From: an uncultured Ramlibacter sp.
GTDB taxonomy: Bacteria > Pseudomonadota > Gammaproteobacteria > Burkholderiales > Burkholderiaceae_C
Direction of reading: 5' to 3'
DNA: 64,000 nt
Assembly: GCF_936925435.1 (NCBI RefSeq)
Contig: NZ_CAKZHQ010000019.1
Coordinates: 1 to 64,000, forward strand
Within the stretch, counting starts at the first letter, position 1, and the number at the start of each line of letters is the position of its first letter. Positions 58,801 to 64,000 of this stretch are shown here, piece after piece. The notes beneath the pieces are model-generated. The model was not told the DNA's origin. It worked only from the letters and a program-made list of their open reading frames with translations, and did no database searches. A program made the position numbers and the translations under genes.

Positions 58801-61800
58801 ATGCACCGCCGGTGGCGACCGAGAGCGTTGACCACAGCGACGCCAAGGCGCCCGACGAGCAGGTCAAGGTGATCGGTTCGCTGCGCATCGGCATCCCTCT
58901 GTACAACGTCTACCTGAACGAGGCGGACGAGTGGTCGCGCCACCTGCTGACCGAGCTGACCGAATGGACGCTGGAGCTGGACCGCCAGGTCCCCGATGCG
59001 GCCGTGGGCCTGGCCCATGCCCTGGCGGGCAGCTCCGCCACCGTGGGCTTCCAGGCCTTGTCGGACATTGCGCGTGCGCTGGAAAACGCCTTGCAGCATG
59101 CGCAACTGCTGGTCTGCGGCACGCCCCAGCACGGCCAGGCCTTCGTCAATGCGGCCGAAGAAATCCGCCGCTTGCTACACCAGTTCGCTGCCGGCTTCCT
59201 GAAGGAACCGGACGCCACCATTGCCCCGGCATTGGCGGCGCTGGAAGACATCCAGGCGCCCAAGCGCGCCGACCTGCCGGAAGACGTGCCGCTGAGCGAT
59301 TTCACCGGCCTGGACGTGCTTGCCGAGCCCACCGCCCCTGTTGCGGCGCCGCTTGCCAGCGTCCCGCCCGCCCCGGCACCTGTGGCCGCACCCGTGGTGG
59401 CCGCAGCGCCCCTGGCTTTTGCTCCCGCCCGCGTTGCCGCGCCGGCGCAGACCAGGACGGTGGACCGCGAGCAGGACGCAGACGATATCGACGTCGCCGA
59501 TGCGATCGACCTGGATCTGTTCCCGATCTTCGAGGAAGAGGCGGTCGAGCTGATCCCGCAACTGGGCGGCGCTCTGCGCCAATGGTCGGCGCGGCCGGAC
59601 AACCGCGGTGCGCGCGACGAAGTGTTGCGCGCCCTGCACACGCTCAAGGGCAGCGCCCGGCTGGCCGGCGCCCTGCGGCTGGGTGAAATGGCCCACCGCA
59701 TGGAGTCGGAGATCGAGCAGTTCGGCGCCGAGGCCTTGGCCACGGCCGACCTGGAGCCGCTGCTGCAGCGCTTTGACAACCTGCAAACCCGATTCGACGT
59801 GCTGCGCGCCGTGCAGGCGGCCGGCCCTGAGGCCGCCGTGGCCGAGCCGCTGGACGAGGAAGTGCCCGGCGCCGCCGATGTGCTGGTCGTTCCGGCCGCG
59901 CCTTCGGCGGGGCGTGCCTCGCTGGCCATGCCGGTGGTGACCCTGATGGCGCCCAAGCGTGCCGCCGCCAACCAGGCGGTGCGCGTGCGCTCCCAGCTGC
60001 TGGACCGCCTGGTCAACCAGGCCGGCGAGGTGATGATCACCCGCTCGCGGCTGGAGACCGAACTGCGCCAGCTGCGCGTGTCGCTGGGCGATCTGACGGG
60101 CAACCTGGACCGCCTGCGCAGCCAGCTGCGCGACATCGAGCTGCAGGCCGAGTCGCAGATGCAGTCGCGCTTGGCCCAGGCCAAGGACTCGGCCGCCAAC
60201 TTCGACCCGCTGGAGTTCGACCGCTTCACCCGCGTGCAGGAACTGACCCGCATGATGGCCGAGTCGGTCAACGACGTGGCCACCGTGCAGCGCAACCTGC
60301 AGCGCACGGTGGAAGCGACGGAAGACGACCTGATTGCCCAGGCCCGCCAGACCCGCGAGCTGCAACGCGACCTGCTGCGCACCCGCATGGTGGAGTTCGA
60401 AGGCATCTCGGACCGCCTGTACCGGGTGATCCGCCTGGCCTCCAAGGAGACCGGCAAGCAGGTCAAGCTGGACATCACCGGCGGCTCCATCGAGATGGAC
60501 CGCGGCGTGCTCGACCGCATGACGCCGGCCTTCGAGCACCTGCTGCGCAATTGCGTGGCGCACGGCATTGAAGACCCGGCGACGCGCCTGGCCGCAGGCA
60601 AGGACCCGGTCGGCACCATCGAGATCGGCCTGCACCACGAAGGCAACGACGTGTCGGTGGATTTCCACGACGACGGCGCCGGCCTGAACCTGCCGCGCAT
60701 CCGTGAGAAGGCGCAGCAGCAGGGCCTGATCGCGCCGGGCCAGTCGCTGAGCGACGCCGAGGCCGCCAATCTGATCTTCATGCCGGGCTTTTCCACCGCC
60801 GCGCAGGTGACCGAACTGGCCGGCCGCGGCATCGGCATGGACGTGGTGCGTTCCGAAGTCAACGCCCTGGGCGGGCGCATCGAGACCACCACCGAAGCCG
60901 GCAAGGGCAGCAACTTCAAGCTGGTGCTGCCGCTGACCACCGCCGTGACGCAGGTGGTGATGATCCGCTCGGGCAACCTGACCGTCGGCGTGCCGGCCAA
61001 CGTGGTGGAACTGGTGCGCCGCGCCCCCGCCACCGAGGTCGAGCAGGCCTACAAGAGCGGCATCTACGAGTTCGGCGGCGAGCAGCTGCCCTTCCACTGG
61101 TCGGGCGCCCTGCTGCAGTCTTCGGCGCGCAGCGCGGAAGCCCAGGCCAAGACGCTGCCGGTGGTGGTGTTCCGCAGCGCCGCCCAGCGCGTCGCCATGC
61201 ACGTCGATGAAGTGCTGGGCAACCAGGAAGTGGTGGTGAAGAACCTCGGCCCGCAGCTGTCCCGCCTGCCTGGCCTGTCCGGCATGACGGTGCTGGCCTC
61301 CGGCGCGGTGATCCTGATCTACAACCCCGTGGCCCTGAGCACGGTGTACGGCGAACAGGCCCGCCTGCTCAGCGCCGACAGCGTGCAGGCCTCGGACCAG
61401 GGCGACGCGGGGCAGCCGGCCCTGCCGGTCATGCCGGCCCAGCCGCAGATCCCTCTGGTGATGGTGGTCGACGACTCGATCACCGTGCGCCGCGTGACCC
61501 AGCGCCTGCTGGCCCGCGAAGGCTACCGCGTGGTGATGGCGGCCGACGGTCTGCAGGCCCTGGAGCGCCTGGCCGAGGAAAAGCCCACCGTGGTGCTGTC
61601 GGACATCGAGATGCCACGCATGGACGGCTTCGACCTGGCCCGCAACATCCGCGCCGACGCTCGGCTGGCCGACCTGCCCATCATCATGATCACCTCGCGC
61701 ATCGCCGAGAAGCACCGTGAGCATGCGATGGAACTGGGCGTCAACAACTACCTGGGCAAGCCCTATTCGGAAGAAGAGCTGCTGAGCCTGGTCAAGCACT

Positions 61801-61826
61801 ACTGCAGCGCAGCGGTTGCGGCCTGA
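55872..61826 (+). CDS. chpA: Chemotaxis-type hybrid kinase ChpA (PilL)
   Basis: A 1984-residue CheA-like kinase. Two weak N-terminal Hpt-like modules have His near residues 67 and 495 but lack the LKGSS pattern. A canonical Hpt is at His731 (FHTLKGSSRMVG). A variant is at His1049 (AHALAGSSATVG, no Lys). Another canonical Hpt is at His1256 (LHTLKGSARLAG). Low-complexity Ala/Pro/Glu linkers lie near 810-980 and 1140-1215. Then follow the dimerisation helices, the HATPase (LLRNCVAHGIEDP, DDGAGLN, GRGIGMDVV), a CheW domain (about 1690-1830) and a receiver with phospho-Asp1911 (LSDIEMPRMDG). It phosphorylates PilG and PilH. An 111-base gap separates it from pilJ. Confidence 0.95.
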   Translation: MQANETDLDLATNDLGPLAWVLDELRKSLDSASAALRRFVRDAGMARGTDMASVDAGQLRIARQQLHQAVGALEMVGLGAPALMLRAMESAVQQFVERPELCIEPAAAKVERAGFALTEYLEGLLLGKPVTAVALFPQYRDVQELSGADRVHPADLWALDWRWVEPQTPAAAESLVYDPAVRSRLDQSVLRVVKTGNVASAREIAGVCLALASTQPARQPKIFWKIAAAYFEAMALGLLPLDIYVKRAASRVLLQYASLAKGEMGVSDRLAQDLLFFCCQAVPPRASDAPILTSVRLAWGLARFKPVDYQTSQFGRFDPVLLAQSRKRIGVAKETWSALAGGDAGKIKAVADQFQLVSDSLTRLYPPSAPLAQALSAAIDSVVRTAQPPRPELAMEVATAVLYLEAAFEDLDPSDSQLAARTARLAERLDQVRQGGKPEPLESWMEELYRRVSDRQTMGSVVGELRTTLSELEKLLDVFFRKPQDKTPLQTAPGHLSQMRGVLSVLGLDQASQAVLRMREAVEQIMVTEIDEDKARAAGTFDKLGNNLGALGFLIDMLNYQPTLAKKLFVYDDQLGELKPLMGRTVQGAGDAAAAVGVSDELSQQVSAVVTEADRGETPGELTARLDQIATHAVLADQTALAHTAREAAAAVAAHDSGAASAALHSLAAAVQPPAAEPAAPAGSDIEEDDLLDIFLEEAREVVQNGLAAVQTLRANPADMSELTTLRRAFHTLKGSSRMVGLTEFGEAGWSLEQVLNAWMGDQKPASEGLLTLANDAMRGFGRWVEDIALHQDGSWKASMFRGPADAMRNEQKLVPLALPSVVEAPEAEAPVAAADAVVVVETAAADPLAGMFDLPLEESVAPVADATPAHVDEAFSFDMAEVSGAESIQVSEVPADDLLADFNFDLGPEAGAATAPPAAEAVEVAQIEGIDFASLAALSGMHDASPSADGPPVAETVELAAADVDFDILSATPQDHAPPVATESVDHSDAKAPDEQVKVIGSLRIGIPLYNVYLNEADEWSRHLLTELTEWTLELDRQVPDAAVGLAHALAGSSATVGFQALSDIARALENALQHAQLLVCGTPQHGQAFVNAAEEIRRLLHQFAAGFLKEPDATIAPALAALEDIQAPKRADLPEDVPLSDFTGLDVLAEPTAPVAAPLASVPPAPAPVAAPVVAAAPLAFAPARVAAPAQTRTVDREQDADDIDVADAIDLDLFPIFEEEAVELIPQLGGALRQWSARPDNRGARDEVLRALHTLKGSARLAGALRLGEMAHRMESEIEQFGAEALATADLEPLLQRFDNLQTRFDVLRAVQAAGPEAAVAEPLDEEVPGAADVLVVPAAPSAGRASLAMPVVTLMAPKRAAANQAVRVRSQLLDRLVNQAGEVMITRSRLETELRQLRVSLGDLTGNLDRLRSQLRDIELQAESQMQSRLAQAKDSAANFDPLEFDRFTRVQELTRMMAESVNDVATVQRNLQRTVEATEDDLIAQARQTRELQRDLLRTRMVEFEGISDRLYRVIRLASKETGKQVKLDITGGSIEMDRGVLDRMTPAFEHLLRNCVAHGIEDPATRLAAGKDPVGTIEIGLHHEGNDVSVDFHDDGAGLNLPRIREKAQQQGLIAPGQSLSDAEAANLIFMPGFSTAAQVTELAGRGIGMDVVRSEVNALGGRIETTTEAGKGSNFKLVLPLTTAVTQVVMIRSGNLTVGVPANVVELVRRAPATEVEQAYKSGIYEFGGEQLPFHWSGALLQSSARSAEAQAKTLPVVVFRSAAQRVAMHVDEVLGNQEVVVKNLGPQLSRLPGLSGMTVLASGAVILIYNPVALSTVYGEQARLLSADSVQASDQGDAGQPALPVMPAQPQIPLVMVVDDSITVRRVTQRLLAREGYRVVMAADGLQALERLAEEKPTVVLSDIEMPRMDGFDLARNIRADARLADLPIIMITSRIAEKHREHAMELGVNNYLGKPYSEEELLSLVKHYCSAAVAA

Positions 61827-61852
61827 CAGGGCCCCAGCTCCCGTCAATTGGA

Positions 61853-61885
61853 CCTGATCAGCTATCGATTTGATAGCTGATCAGG
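61853..61885. repeat. 17-bp dispersed palindrome, copy 5, in an extended 14-bp inverted repeat
   Basis: The core GCTATCGATTTGATAGC (61861-61877) is extended on both sides: arms 61853-61866 (CCTGATCAGCTATC) and 61872-61885 (GATAGCTGATCAGG) are exact complements with a 5-base loop GATTT. It fills the gap between the convergent chpA and phr genes and encodes the last photolyase residues and stop. The RNA hairpin would be strong on either strand, but no T-run follows. Confidence 0.78.
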
Positions 61886-63370
61886 CGCCTTTCCCCGTTT
61901 CACCACTGCATAGCGCTCCAGCGTGAGGGCGCGGGCGGCCTCGTGGTCGACGATGGGCGCCGGATACTCCTTGCCCAGCGTGACGCCGGCGGCCGCCAGT
62001 TCCACCGGCGAAGCCGTCCAGGGCGCGTGCAGGGCCTGCACCGGCAGCCCCGCGAGCTGCGGCAGGTAACGCAGGATGAACTTCCCATCGGGATCGAACT
62101 TGCGGCTCTGGGTGACCGGATTGAAGATGCGAAACCAGGGCTGGGCGTCGCAGCCGCTGGAGCTGGCCCATTGCCAGCCGCCGTTGTTGGACGCCAGTTC
62201 GAAGTCGTTCAGGTGCTCGGCGAAAAACTGCTCGCCGCGCCGCCAGTCCAGCCCCAGGTCCTTGCACAGAAAGCTCGCCACCACCATGCGCAGGCGGTTG
62301 TGCATGTAGCCGCTCTGACGGATCTGCGCCATGGCGGCGTCCACCAGCGGATAGCCTGTGCGCCCCTCGGCCCAGGCGGCAAACAGGGCGTCGGCCTGCT
62401 TGCCGCGTTCCCAATGGATGGCGTCGTACTCGCGCCGGAAGCTGTGGCTGGCGCCGCGGCTGTCCACCACGTGCGCAAAGTTGGCCAGCACCTGGATGTA
62501 GAAGTCGCGCCAGACGAGTTCGGCCAGCCAGGTGGCGGCGCCGCCATTGCCCTCCTGCGCCAGGCCATGGGCCAGGCCCGCCACTGCGCGCACGGAGACG
62601 GTGCCAAAGCGCAGATGCACGCCCAGGTAGCTGGGGCCTTTGAGAGCGGGAAAGTCGCGCGCCTCCTGGTAGCGATCGATGCGCTCGGCAAATTCGGCCA
62701 GCAGCTGCCGGCCGCCCTCGGCGCCCACCGGCAGTGCCAGTTGGGCCAGGTTGGTCGGCTCGAAACCCAGGCTGGCCAGCGCCGGCACGCCCTGGCGCCG
62801 CTGCGGCGGCAAGGGCGCCAGGGCGCCGGCATGGCGCTCCACCGGGTAAGGCTTGAAATAGAAGGCATCGGCCTTGGCCAGCCAGGCGTTCTTGTAGGGC
62901 GTGAAGACGGCGTAGGGCTTGCCTGCCTGCGTCAGCAGCTCGTCGCGTTCAAAGATCACATGGTCCTTGGCGGTGTGCAGGGCGATGCCGGCCTCGGCCA
63001 GGGCGCCGCGCACCGCCGCATCGCGGGCCATGGCCTGGGGTTCGTAGTCGTGGTTGGCGAAAACCGACTGCACGCCCAGTTCTCGCGCCAGCCGGGGGAT
63101 CTCCTCGCGTGCCGCCGCATGGCTGACGATCAGGCCGGCGCCGTCCTGGCCGGACATGGCGCGCAGCTGCGCCTGCAGTTGCAGCAGGGACTCGCGGATG
63201 AACTCGACCCGGCGGTCGCGCCGCGGCAGGCCCTCCAGGATGTCGCGGTCGAAGACGAAGGCGCAATGCAGCTGGCGGCAGGCCTTGAGCGCGTGGTACA
63301 GCGCCGCGTTGTCATGCGAGCGCAGGTCACGGCGGAACCACATCAGGCCGGTGGCGTAGGGTTTGTCCAT
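61862..63370 (-). CDS. phr: Deoxyribodipyrimidine photolyase
   Basis: A 502-residue class I CPD photolyase that repairs UV-induced cyclobutane dimers using blue light. The N-terminal antenna domain (residues 1-130) begins GLMWFRRDLRSHDNAAL. The FAD-binding helical domain has LVWRDFYIQVLANF, TGYPLVDAAMAQIRQSGYMH and LNDFELASNNGGWQWASSSG; the conserved Asn and Trp contacts to FADH are present. ATG 63370 gives the family start (MDKPYATG). The last residues LSNR and the stop codon lie in the dispersed palindrome. It is divergent from yqgE with only 19 bases between start codons. Confidence 0.95.
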   Translation of the reverse strand: MDKPYATGLMWFRRDLRSHDNAALYHALKACRQLHCAFVFDRDILEGLPRRDRRVEFIRESLLQLQAQLRAMSGQDGAGLIVSHAAAREEIPRLARELGVQSVFANHDYEPQAMARDAAVRGALAEAGIALHTAKDHVIFERDELLTQAGKPYAVFTPYKNAWLAKADAFYFKPYPVERHAGALAPLPPQRRQGVPALASLGFEPTNLAQLALPVGAEGGRQLLAEFAERIDRYQEARDFPALKGPSYLGVHLRFGTVSVRAVAGLAHGLAQEGNGGAATWLAELVWRDFYIQVLANFAHVVDSRGASHSFRREYDAIHWERGKQADALFAAWAEGRTGYPLVDAAMAQIRQSGYMHNRLRMVVASFLCKDLGLDWRRGEQFFAEHLNDFELASNNGGWQWASSSGCDAQPWFRIFNPVTQSRKFDPDGKFILRYLPQLAGLPVQALHAPWTASPVELAAAGVTLGKEYPAPIVDHEAARALTLERYAVVKRGKAPDQLSNR

Positions 63371-63389
63371 CGGAGGGTAAAATCGCATC

Positions 63390-63989
63390 ATGCCCGCCGA
63401 TGACGCCGCCATCAATCTCACGCATCATTTCCTGATCGCGATGCCGGGGCTGGAGGACGAGGCTTTCGCCAAGAGCGTGGTCTACCTGTGCGAGCACAGT
63501 GCCCGCGGCGCCCTGGGCCTGGTGATCAACAAGCCCAGCGACATCAACCTCAAGCACCTGTTCGACAAAGTCGATCTGCCGCTGGCGCGCCACGACCTGG
63601 TGGGCACTCCCGTCTTCCATGGCGGCCCGGTGCAGACTGAGCGCGGCTTCGTGCTGCACGAACCGGTGTTCACCGCTGGCGAGTCGCCCGAAGAACCGGT
63701 CTACGCCTCCACCATGACCATCCCCGGCGGGCTGGAGATGACCACCTCCAAGGATGTGCTGGAAGCCCTGTCCACGGGCGCAGGCCCGCGCAAGGTGCTG
63801 ATTTCGCTGGGCTATGCGGCCTGGGGCGAAGGCCAGCTCGAGTCGGAGCTGGCCGAGAACAGCTGGCTCACCGTCAGCGCCGACACCGCCGTGATCTTCG
63901 ACACGCCGGTCGAACAGCGCTATGCGCGGGCCCTCTCTCTTCTGGGCCTGGAAGCCTGGATGCTGTCACCCGACGCGGGGCATGCATGA
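63390..63989 (+). CDS. yqgE: YqgE/AlgH family protein
   Basis: A 199-residue protein of the UPF0301 family: INLTHHFLIAMPGLEDEAFA, VVYLCEHSARGALGLVINKP, VFHGGPVQTERGFVLHE and YAAWGEGQLESELAENSWL. AlgH (its name in Pseudomonas) was linked to alginate regulation, but the biochemical role is unknown. A TAAAAT at 63378-63383 is only 6 bases before the start codon, which suggests a transcript that starts at or near the ATG. Its stop overlaps the next gene (ATGA). Confidence 0.92.
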   Translation: MPADDAAINLTHHFLIAMPGLEDEAFAKSVVYLCEHSARGALGLVINKPSDINLKHLFDKVDLPLARHDLVGTPVFHGGPVQTERGFVLHEPVFTAGESPEEPVYASTMTIPGGLEMTTSKDVLEALSTGAGPRKVLISLGYAAWGEGQLESELAENSWLTVSADTAVIFDTPVEQRYARALSLLGLEAWMLSPDAGHA

Positions 63990-64000
63990 GCCTTCCGGCC
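63986..64000 (+). CDS. ruvX: Start of probable ruvX (yqgF), partial
   Basis: Five codons (MSLPA) begin at ATG 63986, which overlaps the yqgE stop codon by four bases. In many proteobacteria yqgE is followed by ruvX/yqgF, encoding the putative Holliday-junction resolvase or 16S rRNA processing nuclease. Only 15 bases are inside the window, so the name rests on gene order. Confidence 0.4.

Noticed and set aside
59175-61847. Long minus-strand frames antisense to chpA (and to pilJ, 54882-55877)
   Set aside because: They mirror the CheA and MCP domains, which are intact on the plus strand; they have no ribosome-binding sites and biased composition.

Overview
The window looks like chromosomal DNA of a betaproteobacterium, most likely family Comamonadaceae (order Burkholderiales). 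The reasons are the very high GC content with strong GC3 bias, the gene neighbourhoods (ampD-pilR-pilS-PP0621-ccsA-like-ffh; thiD-like/rubredoxin/pilGHIJ-chpA; dusB-fis-purH), a Bug/TctC-type solute-binding protein, a PaaR-like operator in front of paaG, and a dispersed 17-bp GCTAT...TAGC palindrome of a kind I associate with this family. I see no prophage, insertion sequence, plasmid, CRISPR or secretion-system island. Nearly all of the window is conserved housekeeping or regulatory sequence.

Layout. 0-2.5 kb: the left edge joins a truncated response-regulator fragment (minus) to a truncated HxlR-like fragment (plus), followed by amn and a small conserved gene. 2.5-9 kb: gor, a LysR regulator divergent from a GST/flavin-oxidase pair with a perfect palindrome between them, then an MlaE/MlaD lipid-transport pair and a lipoprotein. 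9-12.9 kb: MFS transporter, FKBP isomerase, dbpA and a lysine/alanine-rich histone H1-like protein. 13-17.5 kb: class Ia ribonucleotide reductase (nrdA, nrdB) under a promoter carrying two NrdR boxes. 17.7-23.9 kb: ampD, pilR, pilS, a PP0621 protein and a cytochrome-c-assembly-like protein, divergent from ffh. 23.9-27.4 kb: osmoregulated periplasmic glucan genes opgG-opgH. 27.6-32.8 kb: miaB-qseE-qseG-qseF (glrK/glrR) and a small exported protein. 32.9-37.5 kb: Bug substrate-binding protein, a CAT-anticodon tRNA, an enoyl-CoA hydratase divergent from paaG-paaI-paaK. 37.5-43 kb: a four-gene minus-strand operon (UbiH-like, DsbC, M61 peptidase, DUF3108) divergent from a MOSC protein. 43-51.8 kb: a 7TM protein with a degenerate GGDEF domain, ychF, yqaA, dusB-fis-purH, hemL and a divergent ThiD-like kinase. 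51.9-61.8 kb: rubredoxin (too short for usual ORF cut-offs) and the complete Pil-Chp chemosensory system pilG-pilH-pilI-pilJ-chpA. 61.8-64 kb: photolyase divergent from yqgE-ruvX.

Functional themes. Two systems for type IV pilus control (PilS/PilR for transcription, Pil-Chp for twitching and mechanosensing) lie 30 kb apart, with no structural pilus genes between them. Two sigma-54 activators (PilR, GlrR) have altered GAFTGA loops. Envelope functions recur: glucans, Mla transport, AmpD, DsbC, QseEGF. The most unusual sequence-level signal is the five-copy 17-bp palindrome. It supplies the stop codon and last residues of OpgH, HemL and the photolyase, and it sits in frame inside the DUF3108 protein.
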